NCBI RefSeq assembly: GCF_036208045.1 | Contig: NZ_CP121472.1 | Coordinates: 558,001-622,000, forward strand | Direction: 5' to 3' | Length of the DNA stretch: 64,000 bases | Origin: Thiorhodovibrio winogradskyi | Lineage (GTDB): Bacteria > Pseudomonadota > Gammaproteobacteria > Chromatiales > Chromatiaceae | Shown: positions 1 to 9,609 of the stretch, in pieces | How positions within the stretch are numbered: the stretch's first letter is position 1 | How the letters are laid out: each line of letters starts with the position of its first letter | Notes under the pieces: model-generated | What the model was told of the DNA's origin: nothing | What the model saw: only the letters and a program-made list of their open reading frames with translations | Database searches by the model: none | Translations under genes and position numbers: made by a program

Positions 1-1
1 T

Positions 2-313
2 GCCATGGCCCAGGTCGAGGGCGGGGCAGGTCCGGCTGATCCCTTTCTTGGGCTGCTGTTTCCCATTGGTCTGATCATCATTCTCTACTTTCTGATGATC
101 CGTCCTCAGATTAAACGCCAAAAGGAGCACAAGGCGCTGGTCGATGGGCTGAGCAAGGGAGATGAAGTGGTTACCATGGGCGGTGTTGCTGGCCGTATTG
201 TTGATATCGGGGACAACTTTGCCCAGTTGGAGGTGGCTGATGGTGTCACCATCAAAATTCGCCGCCCCTCGGTCGAGGCCGTGCTGCCGAAAGGTTCGTT
301 AAAAGAACTCTAG
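2..313 (+). CDS. yajC: Sec translocon accessory protein YajC (5' partial)
   Basis: Small inner-membrane subunit of the SecDF-YajC complex that assists Sec-dependent export. One hydrophobic segment (about residues 15-32 counted from the ATG at 5) is followed by the family signature RPQIKRQKEHK and a soluble tail with KGDEVVTMGG and a VLPKG ending, as in E. coli YajC. The reading frame is open to the window edge and the codons before the ATG give A-M-A-Q, which matches the usual ISDAMAQ-type N-terminus. The true start is therefore probably upstream of the window. secD and secF follow on the same strand, the usual order. Confidence 0.95.
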   Translation, partial: AMAQVEGGAGPADPFLGLLFPIGLIIILYFLMIRPQIKRQKEHKALVDGLSKGDEVVTMGGVAGRIVDIGDNFAQLEVADGVTIKIRRPSVEAVLPKGSLKEL

Positions 314-451
314 CGATAAAGCACTCTCGCCAAAAGCAAGTCCTGCCGAAGCGTCAGCAAGCGAGCCCGGCTGCGCAAGTGGCGGTGGCTGGCCTGTCCT
401 GTTTCGCCTCCTTTTCGACAAATGACCGACTGAATCTGCGCTGAGTCTGCG

Positions 452-2308
452 ATGAATCATTATCCACTGTGGAAAAACCTGCTGATTCTGGGCGTGGTCC
501 TGGTCGGGGTGGTGCTTGCGCTGCCCAATTTGTTCTCCCAGGATCCCTCGATTGAAATCACCGCCGAGCGGGGCGCCGAGATCAATGATGGCAGCATCGC
601 CGAGATTCGCGCGGTGTTTGAAAATGCCGATGTCACGGTCAAGGATATCGAGTCCTTGGAGGGAGATCGCCTGCTCGCGCGTTTTCGCACATCGGGTGAG
701 CAGTTGCGCGCGCTGGAGGTGATGCAGGCGACTCTGGCGGACCGCTACCGCAGTGCCCTGACGCTTTCGCCCGATCTGCCAGGATGGTTGGATGCCATGG
801 GCTTGCAGCCAATGTTCCTGGGCCTGGATCTGCGCGGTGGCATCCATGTGCTGATTGATGTGGATATGGACGCTGCCGTGGCCCAAGCGCTGGAGCGCTA
901 TACCGGCGATATTCGCTCGGAGTTGCGCAAGGCGAAGATTCGCTATCTGACGGTGTTGCGCGAGGGCGAGCGGGTGGAGGTGCGCTTCAAGGATGAGGCC
1001 ACCCGCGATGAAGCAGCCCAAAGGATCCGGCGCGAATTTTCCAATCTCGCGGTTGAAACTTCCACGCGCGATGGGGATTTTTATCTGACTGGCAGTTTGC
1101 CACCGGCGCAGCGCGAGGAGGTGAAGCGCTTCGCGCTGCAGCAGAACATTACAACCCTGCGCAATCGCGTCAATGCCCTGGGTGTTGCCGAACCCATTAT
1201 TCAACGCCAGGGCGAACGGCGTATTGTGGTCCAGCTGCCCGGGGCACAGGATCCCGGTCGGTTAAAGGATTTGTTGGGCGCCACCGCGACCCTGGAGTAC
1301 CGCCTGGTTGACACGGAAAATAGCGTGCAGGATGCACTCGAGGGTCGGGTGCCAGTGGGGGCGGCTCTTTATCGTGAACGCAACGGTCAACCCATACTGC
1401 TCAAGCGTCGGGTGATTGTGACCGGCGATCAAATCACCGACGCCTCGGCCGGATTTGATCAGCAGTCGGGCTCGCCGGCGGTCTTTGTCAGCCTGGATGG
1501 ACCCGGCGCGCGGCGCATGCGCAATGTCACCACCGAGAACGTCGGCAAACCCATGGCAGTGGTCTTTATCGACAGTCGCGCCGTCACCCGCATGGTCGAT
1601 GGCGAGCCGGTGAAGGCGCGCGAGCGCACCGAAGAGGTCATTAGTGTCGCCAATATTCTGGAGCCTTTCGGGCGTCGCTTTCAGACCACCGGGCTCGACA
1701 GCAGCGACGAGGCGGCTAATCTGGCCTTGTTGCTGCGTGCTGGCGCCCTGGCCGCGCCAATCGAAATCATCGAGGAGCGCACCGTGGGCCCGAGTCTGGG
1801 ACAGGACAACATCGATCAGGGTTTCCTGTCGGTGGTGATTGGCCTGATGGCGGTGGTGATTTTCATGGCGGTCTATTATCGCCTCTTTGGTCTGGTGGCG
1901 GATCTGGTGCTGGTGATCAATCTGGTGATGATCGTCGCGGTGCTGTCGCTGTTGCAGGCGACGCTAACCTTGCCGGGCATTGCCGGCATTGTGCTGACCG
2001 TGGGCATGGCGGTGGATGCGAATGTGCTGATTTTCGAGCGTATCCGCGAGGAGATTCGCAATGGCAACTCGCCCCAGGCAAGTATCCATGCGGGCTACGA
2101 CAAGGCGCTCTCAACCATTGTCGATGCCAATGTCACCACATTGATTGCCGCCGTGGTGTTGTTCAGCTTTGGCACTGGTCCCATCAAGGGCTTCGCGGTC
2201 ACGCTCTTCATTGGCATTATCACCTCCATGTTCACGGCCATTCTGGGCTCGCGCGCGCTGATCAATCTGATCTATGGCGGGCGGCGGGTGAAAACCCTGG
2301 CGATCTGA
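452..2308 (+). CDS. secD: Protein translocase subunit SecD
   Basis: Inner-membrane subunit of SecDF that uses the proton-motive force to complete protein export on the periplasmic side. The 618-residue length is typical of gammaproteobacterial SecD. An N-terminal membrane helix (about residues 8-26) is followed by the LGLDLRGGIHVLIDVD motif, a large periplasmic region, and a C-terminal five-helix RND-type domain containing AVDANVLIFERIREE, the conserved helix with the functional Asp. secF starts 65 bp downstream, so the genes are very likely co-transcribed with yajC. Confidence 0.97.
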   Translation: MNHYPLWKNLLILGVVLVGVVLALPNLFSQDPSIEITAERGAEINDGSIAEIRAVFENADVTVKDIESLEGDRLLARFRTSGEQLRALEVMQATLADRYRSALTLSPDLPGWLDAMGLQPMFLGLDLRGGIHVLIDVDMDAAVAQALERYTGDIRSELRKAKIRYLTVLREGERVEVRFKDEATRDEAAQRIRREFSNLAVETSTRDGDFYLTGSLPPAQREEVKRFALQQNITTLRNRVNALGVAEPIIQRQGERRIVVQLPGAQDPGRLKDLLGATATLEYRLVDTENSVQDALEGRVPVGAALYRERNGQPILLKRRVIVTGDQITDASAGFDQQSGSPAVFVSLDGPGARRMRNVTTENVGKPMAVVFIDSRAVTRMVDGEPVKARERTEEVISVANILEPFGRRFQTTGLDSSDEAANLALLLRAGALAAPIEIIEERTVGPSLGQDNIDQGFLSVVIGLMAVVIFMAVYYRLFGLVADLVLVINLVMIVAVLSLLQATLTLPGIAGIVLTVGMAVDANVLIFERIREEIRNGNSPQASIHAGYDKALSTIVDANVTTLIAAVVLFSFGTGPIKGFAVTLFIGIITSMFTAILGSRALINLIYGGRRVKTLAI

Positions 2309-2373
2309 GCTTGCCTTGATTCCAGGGCTTTTGTGATAGGACCTTTCCCGAATCTGCACCGGCGGAGAACAGC

Positions 2374-3321
2374 ATGGCGCATGCCCAATTGATTAAAGAA
2401 CTCAATATTGACTTCATCGGCAAGCGCCGCATCGCGGTGGCCATTTCCGCTGTGCTGATGGCGCTGTTTTTGCTGGCAATACTCGTGCGCGGATTCAATT
2501 TTGGCCTGGATTTCACTGGCGGCACTGTCATTGAGGTGGGCTATGAGCAGCCGGCGGAGCTGGCGGCCGTGACCCAGGCCTTGGCCGATGAAGGCTTCAA
2601 GGATGCCGTGGTGCAGTATTTTGGCTCGCGTCAGGACGTGCTCATCCGGCTGGCGCCGCGTGATGATGAAGAGGTCAATGCTGAACTCAGCGATCAGATT
2701 TTCCAGGCGCTGAGCGCCCAGGCCGATGGCGCGGTGGAGTTACGGCGGGTGGAGTTTGTCGGGCCGCAGGTGGGCGAGGAATTGCGCGAGCAGGGCGGGC
2801 TGGCCGTGCTCTTCTCGCTGATCGGCATCCTGATCTATGTCGCGCTGCGCTTTGAGTGGCGTTTTGCCGCCGGTGCCGTGGTCGCCATCATCCATGATGT
2901 GCTCTTCACCATTGGGATTTTCTCCGTGTTCGCGATTCCTTTTGACTTGACCGTACTGGCGGCCGTGCTGGCGGTCATCGGCTACTCCCTCAATGACACC
3001 ATTGTCATTTTCGACCGGATGCGTGAAAACTTCCGCAAGATGCGCAAGGGAACAGTGATCGAAATCACCAACCGCTCGATTAACCAGACGCTCTCGCGCA
3101 CCATCGTGACCTCGGGCACCACGCTGCTGGTGTTGCTGGCGCTCTACTTTCTTGGCGGCGCCGCCATCAGCGGTTTTTCACTGGCGCTCATTATCGGAGT
3201 GCTGGTGGGGACCTACTCGACGATTTACGTGGCGACCGCCATGGTGATCTGGCTCGGCATCAGCCGCGTCGATCTCTTGCCAACGGTGAAGGAAGGGGAA
3301 GTGCTCGACGACCGGCCCTGA
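2374..3321 (+). CDS. secF: Protein translocase subunit SecF
   Basis: Partner of SecD in the proton-driven export complex. The protein has 315 residues. It shows the N-terminal helix, the motif FGLDFTGGTVIEV that corresponds to the SecD DLRGG motif, a short periplasmic domain, and the C-terminal helices with GYSLNDTIVIFDRMREN, the SecF counterpart of the conserved Asp/Arg helix. It ends just before a convergent gene; the 27 bp between the two stop codons shows no clear terminator. Confidence 0.97.
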   Translation: MAHAQLIKELNIDFIGKRRIAVAISAVLMALFLLAILVRGFNFGLDFTGGTVIEVGYEQPAELAAVTQALADEGFKDAVVQYFGSRQDVLIRLAPRDDEEVNAELSDQIFQALSAQADGAVELRRVEFVGPQVGEELREQGGLAVLFSLIGILIYVALRFEWRFAAGAVVAIIHDVLFTIGIFSVFAIPFDLTVLAAVLAVIGYSLNDTIVIFDRMRENFRKMRKGTVIEITNRSINQTLSRTIVTSGTTLLVLLALYFLGGAAISGFSLALIIGVLVGTYSTIYVATAMVIWLGISRVDLLPTVKEGEVLDDRP

Positions 3322-3348
3322 GTTTTGCCTGGCGTGATAGTGGCGCCT

Positions 3349-5202
3349 TTAACGCCGCGCATCTTTTTGTACATCGCCAATGGCGCGGATCCAGTATCCC
3401 TGGGACACTACTTCGATTGGCAAACTGGATAATCCGGTCATGGCGCTCTCCATATCCGGATAACTGCCATGGACCGCGATCACGAGCGGGCCGTTGGGGA
3501 GAATGTGCGCGCCCTTGATCTCATGGGTGCGCAGGTACTCTTCGACAGCGGCGAACCTCTTTAGCGCAATCAACTGAATGGTCAGGTGCTCTGGGTTTTG
3601 TTCCGAGAGCCACACAAGGTCGTCGCGGGTTTGGGCCTTGTGATATTCCTCTGGCTGATCTTCTTCTGGCTGATCTTCTTTATGAGTTGTCGCCGCTTGC
3701 TCCCTTGGTTCTTGCGGTTCAGTCGGGGCTAGTGCTTGACTTGGATTGGTTTTCTGGTCCTGATCATCCTCCGTCTGTTGTGATGTTCCATCTCGAGACT
3801 GAGGGGGCGGCGGTTCTTTCAGGGTTCTTGTTGGCAAGGGTGCTTGGTTGTTAGGCTGGGTTCCTGGTTCCTGAGCGGAAAGGGTCAGTTCACCAGCGGC
3901 GTCAACTCGCGGATCCTGCGCGGTGTCGGCGTCCGTGTCGCTTGCCGCATCTGTTGCTTGCTGGTTATTGAGCCCCTCAGCAGGGATCGAAACCTCGGCC
4001 GTGCTTTCTTGCCCCGCGCTCTGGTTTGCGTCCTGATGCTTAGGTGGTGTTGCCTGCAATCGCAAGGGCGAAGCATCTGGGTCAGTCTCGGGCAGTGTGA
4101 GCGCGATGCTCAGGATTGACACGGCAAGTCCGACACCGGCCGTTGTCGGCATGAACCAGGGTCGTTTCCACAAAGCCAAGCCGAGCTTTTGGCGCTTTGA
4201 CTCCTGGCCGGTGTCCTCGGGATCTGATGATCGCGCACTCGGCTTGGGTTCACTGAACGGCTGATCTTCTGCTGAGCTCGCATCCGCTTCGTCGCTCGCG
4301 GGGATGTTCTCCTGAGTCTGGATGTTCTCCTGAGTCTGGAGTGGCGCGGGTTCCTCGCTGGTTTCAGCTTCGTCCTCGACCAGTGATTCCTCGACCGGAT
4401 CATCGGCGTCCTCCGGCCGCGTTACACTGGTTTTGGACTTTTGCTCCAGTGCGTTGCAATAATCTCTAAGCCATTCCTCGGCCATTGCGTTGAGATCACC
4501 GGGTAGCCCGCGGCTGCGTTGGTACAGATTGGCGATGATCTCGGGCTTGAACAGCTTTCCCAGGCTGGCATTCCCGGCGACCGTAAGGCGGTGATGCAGG
4601 TAGGCAGCGGTTTGCTCCTGATTAAAAGGAGCCAGGCTGATGTGCCGCACCTGGCGATCATCTTCAGTATCCAGAATCCGCTGATAATTGCGACCGAGGA
4701 CGGCATCTCCCATCAGTAGCAGGCGAGGTCCGATGGGACTGGCCGCGCTGACATCCCCGCCGAGCCTGAGCAACTGACGCAAAATTCCGGAACCTAGGAG
4801 ATGGGCATCGTCGACAGCGATGAGCATGTCGATGCCGCGTTTGCCTCGTTCGATCAGCAAGTCGTTAAGTGACCGGGCGCGATCATCCTCTCCGCGGGAG
4901 GCCAGGTGCTTGCGAATGGTCACATCGACCGAGGCAAAGGTCGTATTGCCGCGACCGCGAAAGGCGACGATCTCGAAATATCTTGGCACGGAACCAAGCA
5001 GTCGCATGAGTTGGGTGCTACGGCCGGCACCGCTGTTGGCGCTCAGCAGCAATATGGCGCCGGGTTTTATCAGTGCGTTTAGCATGCGCTCGATCTGGGT
5101 ATCAAGCAGCGTGTCCTTGTAAAGAAAGTCTTCCCGCGCACCTGGGGCGAAGGGTTGCGCGTGCAACTGCAGATGCTTGAGACACTCAGCGGTTAGCGTC
5201 AT
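3349..5202 (-). CDS. DamX-like protein: AAA ATPase domain, one membrane helix, SPOR domain
   Basis: An N-terminal ExeA/MshM-type AAA domain (about residues 1-255) is followed by an acidic, proline- and glutamine-rich linker, one membrane helix near residues 350-372 (WFMPTTAGVGLAVSILSIAL) and a C-terminal SPOR-like domain (about 525-610) expected to bind denuded peptidoglycan. This architecture is that of DamX-type cell-division proteins. The Walker A region reads SANSGAGRST, with Arg in place of the catalytic Lys and no first Gly, while Walker B (LIAVDDAH) looks intact, so ATP hydrolysis is doubtful. The linker contains duplicated EDQPE and QTQENI units produced by 15- and 18-bp DNA repeats. 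DamX often follows aroK-aroB, which are absent here. The family call rests on architecture. Confidence 0.75.
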   Translation of the reverse strand: MTLTAECLKHLQLHAQPFAPGAREDFLYKDTLLDTQIERMLNALIKPGAILLLSANSGAGRSTQLMRLLGSVPRYFEIVAFRGRGNTTFASVDVTIRKHLASRGEDDRARSLNDLLIERGKRGIDMLIAVDDAHLLGSGILRQLLRLGGDVSAASPIGPRLLLMGDAVLGRNYQRILDTEDDRQVRHISLAPFNQEQTAAYLHHRLTVAGNASLGKLFKPEIIANLYQRSRGLPGDLNAMAEEWLRDYCNALEQKSKTSVTRPEDADDPVEESLVEDEAETSEEPAPLQTQENIQTQENIPASDEADASSAEDQPFSEPKPSARSSDPEDTGQESKRQKLGLALWKRPWFMPTTAGVGLAVSILSIALTLPETDPDASPLRLQATPPKHQDANQSAGQESTAEVSIPAEGLNNQQATDAASDTDADTAQDPRVDAAGELTLSAQEPGTQPNNQAPLPTRTLKEPPPPQSRDGTSQQTEDDQDQKTNPSQALAPTEPQEPREQAATTHKEDQPEEDQPEEYHKAQTRDDLVWLSEQNPEHLTIQLIALKRFAAVEEYLRTHEIKGAHILPNGPLVIAVHGSYPDMESAMTGLSSLPIEVVSQGYWIRAIGDVQKDARR

Positions 5203-5265
5203 GACAATTTCAGGGCGTGATGGCCTGAGGGTAATAAAGTTTCGAAAAGGGAAAGCACGGCAGGG

Positions 5266-6081
5266 TTAAAACAAACCCAGTTCGTCCAGGGATGGCAGCG
5301 CCTCGGTGTCTTCTTCTCGCGCGGGCTGCGAGCTATTGTCTGTGAGTGCTGTCGTTTCCTGCGCAATTTCAGGGAAGCGCTCGCGCAACTCCTTACGCAA
5401 CAGGGTAAGACCATCGGCTTGGTAGTCGAACACCGAAAAATGGGTTGCAAAGGCTCCCATGGTTCGAAAGATGACCCCTTTGACACGCGCCTTGGCTTGA
5501 ACGGAAAAAATGTCCGGTTCTTCTGCTAAAACCACTGGGATCTTCAGGTGATGAACGGAATCATGTTCAAGTTTTTGCGATAGTGCAATACGCATTTGTT
5601 GCGGTGTGACATCTTCGGTCCAGCCTGTGAGGTTGCCGCCGTCGGCGAGGGCAAGCTTGATGCGCCTGTGCAGAGGAAAGCTCAAGCACTGAGGCATCCT
5701 GGGTTGTTCGCTGTACTGGATCTTGGTTTCGATTGCGAGCGGTGCGGCCAGATAATCGATCTGGGCCCGGAACATGGATTCAGCCGCGCCGATAAATTCA
5801 TCGACAATCAGGCCAAGGCGAAAATCCTGGGTTCTCGTGTCGAGCACGCAGCTTGCGACTCGAGTCGCTGCCTCGGCCTGGACGTTCTTGCCATGGCGAT
5901 GGTTGAACATAAACACCAGAACTCGCAGTGGCACGCCAACGCGCTGCGGTTTGTCGGCATGGATGCTGAGACCATTGTGGGAGATGTCCTCGGCCCATAG
6001 GAGCTCTGTATGCCCATCGGGAAAGAGGACGCCAGTTCTGAGTTTGCAGCGGAATCTGGGTTGTTGGCGTCGTTCGTCCAT
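5266..6081 (-). CDS. PilZ-domain protein (c-di-GMP receptor candidate)
   Basis: 271 residues. The extreme N-terminus carries RRQQPRFRC, the RxxxR half of the PilZ c-di-GMP site, and DISHNGLSI provides the (D/N)xSxxG half about 30 residues later. Both c-di-GMP contact motifs are therefore present. A second half (about residues 125-240) has a related beta-rich pattern but no obvious second RxxxR, so it may be a degenerate PilZ-like or partner-binding domain. There is no signal peptide or membrane helix, so it is probably cytoplasmic. It lies 63 bp upstream of the DamX-like gene on the same strand and may be co-transcribed. The output of this receptor cannot be read from sequence. Confidence 0.8.
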   Translation of the reverse strand: MDERRQQPRFRCKLRTGVLFPDGHTELLWAEDISHNGLSIHADKPQRVGVPLRVLVFMFNHRHGKNVQAEAATRVASCVLDTRTQDFRLGLIVDEFIGAAESMFRAQIDYLAAPLAIETKIQYSEQPRMPQCLSFPLHRRIKLALADGGNLTGWTEDVTPQQMRIALSQKLEHDSVHHLKIPVVLAEEPDIFSVQAKARVKGVIFRTMGAFATHFSVFDYQADGLTLLRKELRERFPEIAQETTALTDNSSQPAREEDTEALPSLDELGLF

Positions 6082-6098
6082 CGGCGGGTTCCCAGAAA

Positions 6099-6168
6099 TG
6101 ATCAGCAGTGACCGGCAGTGATCAGCAGTGACCAGTACTCATCAGGCGTGATCAGGCGTGATCAGAGG
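6099..6168. repeat. Intergenic short tandem repeat (about 10-bp period)
   Basis: Successive variants of TGATCAGCAG / TGACCGGCAG / TGATCAGGCG fill about 70 bp between the divergent PilZ and GspE-family genes. The copies are imperfect and the GATCAG core recurs. It sits where promoters of both genes would be expected. No protein-binding role can be assigned. Confidence 0.7.
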
Positions 6169-6350
6169 GCATGGGAGCGGGCAGGGATCGCTTCGGTTTC
6201 TGTATGATGACTCTTCTGCTTCTTTCTGTCACATATCAAGCAAGACTTCAATCGAAATGCGCAACCCTTTACTCAATGGTGGCCCAACATCTGTCCATGA
6301 GGGCTTGCGGTTGCTCGGCTTGCAAGAATCCCAAGTCATGCGGGTGCTCA

Positions 6351-8219
6351 ATGAGTTCCAGTGATCGCTTCGGCCTGGAGGAGATTCCGGCCAATTCGAC
6401 GCAGGTGCGGCCAGCACGGGCGCTCGCCTCCCGGCGCAAGCCAGACTTTGATGTCTCGGGTGGAAACCGTGTTCTTACATTGCGTGGCGTGCTGGACGAT
6501 CTGGTGGCCGCTGGACTGGTCGCGCGCGCGCCTGCCGATGAGTTGCTGCGCCGCGCCCCGACCGAGGATGCACGCCAGCCTCATGTGCTTGAGACCATCG
6601 CCAAGGCTGAATTGGTCTCGGCTCGCCCACCGCATCGGGTGCTGGGAATCGAGGATCTGACCGCCTGGTTGGCGGAGCGTTGCGGCTTGCCCTATTTGCG
6701 TATTGATCCGCTGAAAGTAGACGTTGCCAGCATTGGCGAACTGGTCACAGCTGCCTATGCCAAATGGAACAGGATTCTGCCGGTGGCTTTGACCCCGCAA
6801 AAAGCGGTCTTTGCCACCTGCGAACCCTATTTGGACGAATGGGTGAGTGAGTTGCAGCAGGTGCTGAAGCGCCAGATCGAGCGGGTGGTGGCCAATCCGC
6901 GCGATATCGACCGCTATCGTCGGGAATTTTTCGGCGTGTCGCGATCCATGCGTGGCGCCCGTGCCGTTCACGACGGCGCAAGCCTTGGTCTGCAAAATCT
7001 CGAGGCTCTGGTCGAACTCGGCAAGGGCGGTTCCCTGGACGCATCGGATAGCCACATCGTTTACTTGGTCGACTGGCTGCTGCAATATGCCTTTGAACAG
7101 CGCGCCAGCGATATTCACTTGGAGCCGCGCCGCGACGCTGGCAACATCCGTTTTCGCATTGATGGGGTAATGCATTCGGTTTGTCAGATTCCACCTGTTG
7201 TGATGGCGGCTGTCACCAGTCGCATCAAGATTCTCGGGCGCATGGACGTGGCCGAGAAGCGCCGCCCGCAGGATGGCCGCATCAAGACCCGCACCACCGA
7301 GGGCTCCGAGGCGGAAATGCGCCTGTCGACCATGCCAACCGCCTTTGGCGAGAAGCTGGTGATTCGAATTTTTAACCCAGAGGCTTTGCAGCAGGACTTG
7401 GGTCTGCTCGGTTTCGAGGCGGAAGAAGCCGCCGCCTGGAGCGAGATGACCAGCCAGGCGCATGGCATTATCCTGGTCACTGGACCAACAGGGTCGGGTA
7501 AAACAACCACCCTTTACTCGACGCTGAGTAGACTGGCAACGCCGGATGTCAATATCTGCACTGTCGAGGATCCGATTGAAAATCTTGTCCCGGCGCTCAA
7601 CCAAATGCAGGTCAATCACGGCATTGGTCTCGATTTCGCCAGCGGCGTGCGCACCCTCTTGCGTCAAGACCCAGACATCATCATGGTGGGCGAGATTCGC
7701 GATCTCGAAACCGCAGAGATGGCGGTGCAGGCTGCTCTGACCGGTCATCTGGTGCTCTCTACCCTGCACACCAACGATGCTCCCTCGGCCATCACCCGGT
7801 TGCTCGATCTGGGCGTGCCGCACTACCTGATCAATGCCACCCTGATCGGCGTGCTGGCGCAGCGCCTGGTGCGTACCCTGTGCCCGCATTGCAAAGCGAC
7901 CGTGGCGGCGGATGCGGATCTGTGGGCATCGCTTGTAACTCCCTGGCAACTTCCAGTGCCTGCGCGCATTGCAAAGCCCGTGGGCTGCGTGGAGTGTCGG
8001 AACACCGGCTATTATGGCCGTGCCGGACTCTATGAGTTGCTACGCTTGACACCAGGGCTGCGCGAGTCGATGACCCGGGAGGTGGATGAGCCGCGGCTGC
8101 GCGCCCAGGCGCTCGAGCATGGCATGCGCCCGTTGCGCATCAGTGGCGCGCACAAAATCGCGGCGGGCTTGACCAGTTTTGATGAGGTCTTTCGCACCGC
8201 GCCCATGCGTTCGGGCTGA
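6351..8219 (+). CDS. GspE/PilB-family secretion or pilus assembly ATPase
   Basis: Hexameric cytoplasmic ATPase that powers type II secretion or type IV pilus extension. The frame is open upstream to 6171, but the ATG at 6351 gives a normal 622-residue protein. An N-terminal MshEN/T2SSE_N-like region is followed by the ATPase core: Walker [11 protein letters not shown] at about 378-387, Asp box and Walker B with DPDIIMVGEIRD, and a His box TLHTNDA. A C-terminal zinc module has CPHC (Cys511/Cys514) and CVEC (Cys546/Cys549), as in GspE and PilB. No other gsp or pil genes are near, so the specific machine is undecided. The PilZ gene next door is suggestive, since MshE-type ATPases bind c-di-GMP. 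Confidence 0.88.
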   Translation: MSSSDRFGLEEIPANSTQVRPARALASRRKPDFDVSGGNRVLTLRGVLDDLVAAGLVARAPADELLRRAPTEDARQPHVLETIAKAELVSARPPHRVLGIEDLTAWLAERCGLPYLRIDPLKVDVASIGELVTAAYAKWNRILPVALTPQKAVFATCEPYLDEWVSELQQVLKRQIERVVANPRDIDRYRREFFGVSRSMRGARAVHDGASLGLQNLEALVELGKGGSLDASDSHIVYLVDWLLQYAFEQRASDIHLEPRRDAGNIRFRIDGVMHSVCQIPPVVMAAVTSRIKILGRMDVAEKRRPQDGRIKTRTTEGSEAEMRLSTMPTAFGEKLVIRIFNPEALQQDLGLLGFEAEEAAAWSEMTSQAHGIILVTGPTGSGKTTTLYSTLSRLATPDVNICTVEDPIENLVPALNQMQVNHGIGLDFASGVRTLLRQDPDIIMVGEIRDLETAEMAVQAALTGHLVLSTLHTNDAPSAITRLLDLGVPHYLINATLIGVLAQRLVRTLCPHCKATVAADADLWASLVTPWQLPVPARIAKPVGCVECRNTGYYGRAGLYELLRLTPGLRESMTREVDEPRLRAQALEHGMRPLRISGAHKIAAGLTSFDEVFRTAPMRSG

Positions 8220-8380
8220 TGTGACATCCCGCCGCACTTAGCCTAATCCAGACATTGCGCGCATCCGGGATGCATCCGGATCAATGGCGGAGCCTTGTGC
8301 TCGTGCTTGTCGGATGTGCCGGGGGATTTCACAATGCCGCTCCGCGACTGGCTGGGATTTTGTGAGGGTGACTCAAACCG

Positions 8381-9496
8381 ATGCTGACGGTGATTGATCG
8401 ATATGTGCTGCTGGAGGTGGCAAAAGTCTTTACCGCCATCATCCTGACCCTGCTGCTCATCACGGCGAGCATGTTTTTTCTGCGCAGCCTCGAGGAGGTC
8501 AATATTGGCGCCCTCGGCATTGACTTCGCCTTGGGCTACCTGAACTATCAATTGCAGCGTGACAGCGGCTATCTGATGCCACCGGCCTTTTTCCTGGCGG
8601 CGCTGGTGGCGCTCGGGCGCATGGCGCGCGACAGCGAGTTGATTGCATTGCAGGCCTGTGGTATCGGTCCAGTGCGGATGTATCGGGCGCTGCTGTATTT
8701 GGCGCTGCCGCTTGCTTTGTTCACAGCCTGGCTGGCCTTGGTGGTGCAGCCCGATGCCTCGGCGAAAATCCAGGAGATGCGCAAACAGCAGGGTGATCAG
8801 GCGACACAGATTGCCGGCTTGCAGCCGGGACGTTTTTACCAGCAGGCCGATGGCGATATTACCTTTTATGCCGCGCGCTTCGATGATGGCAAACGGCTGG
8901 ACGGCGTGTTTCTCTATGACAGGCGCGGCAGCAGGACGCGCTTGGTGGTCTCTGACAAAGGCCGCTATCAGGAGACGAACGAGGGGAATGAACGCTATAT
9001 TGTGTTGGAGCGAGGGCGGCGCTATGACGGTGCGCCTGGCTTGGCGGACTTTCGTATCGGGGAGTTTGATCGCTACCAATTGCAGCTAGAGGCGCCTGCC
9101 TCCGCGGCATTTGCGCGCAACAAGCGCTCGGCCCGCAAGAGCGTTGATTTGCTGGAATCGGATGATCCTGGTGATCGGGCAGAGCTCCTGCATCGCATCG
9201 CGAGCCCCTTGGCGATCTTTTCGCTTGCCCTGATTGCCATTCCGTTAACGGCCACATCGCCACGGCAAAGGGGCACCGGTCGCTTGATGTTGGTATTCGT
9301 GACCTATTTTGCCTTCTACAACATGCAGCGACTGGCCGAGAATTGGTTCGAGCTTGGTGTCACGCCGAGCTGGGTGGGTAGCCTGTGGTATCAACCCTTT
9401 CTGATTGTCCTGGTGTTTGCCATTCTTGCGCCCAGGTCGTTCTGGATTGAACGCGGGCAAGCATTGCGGCGGGTTCTTACAAAGCTTCGACCCTAG
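8381..9496 (+). CDS. lptF: LPS export ABC transporter permease LptF
   Basis: Inner-membrane component of the LptB2FG extractor that moves lipopolysaccharide to the LptC-A-D bridge. The 371 residues contain the family layout: three N-terminal membrane helices, a periplasmic beta-jellyroll (about 130-265) and three C-terminal helices. Family motifs include RDSELIALQACG in the coupling region and ERYIVLERGRRYDG in the periplasmic domain. lptF is normally followed directly by lptG; here the next gene, 113 bp on, is hisHF. LptG must be encoded elsewhere. Confidence 0.88.
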   Translation: MLTVIDRYVLLEVAKVFTAIILTLLLITASMFFLRSLEEVNIGALGIDFALGYLNYQLQRDSGYLMPPAFFLAALVALGRMARDSELIALQACGIGPVRMYRALLYLALPLALFTAWLALVVQPDASAKIQEMRKQQGDQATQIAGLQPGRFYQQADGDITFYAARFDDGKRLDGVFLYDRRGSRTRLVVSDKGRYQETNEGNERYIVLERGRRYDGAPGLADFRIGEFDRYQLQLEAPASAAFARNKRSARKSVDLLESDDPGDRAELLHRIASPLAIFSLALIAIPLTATSPRQRGTGRLMLVFVTYFAFYNMQRLAENWFELGVTPSWVGSLWYQPFLIVLVFAILAPRSFWIERGQALRRVLTKLRP

Positions 9497-9609
9497 AGGT
9501 GAAAAATCAACAAGCACAGGCCCCCGGGTGCTTCCAAATTCTGTCCCTAGCCTGCAAACTTCCCGCTCCCAACTGTATTTCCCCATCTTAAGCTCAAAGA
9601 TCCCCCCTC

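Noticed and set aside
299-1204. 301-codon open frame on the - strand across secD
   Set aside because: Shadow of secD; no homology or start context.
6158-6364. 68-codon frame upstream of the GspE-family gene
   Set aside because: No family resemblance; it overlaps the start of the ATPase gene and the tandem repeat.
6348-7949. 533-codon open frame on the - strand across the GspE-family gene
   Set aside because: Antisense shadow with no recognisable motif; the opposite strand encodes an intact ATPase.
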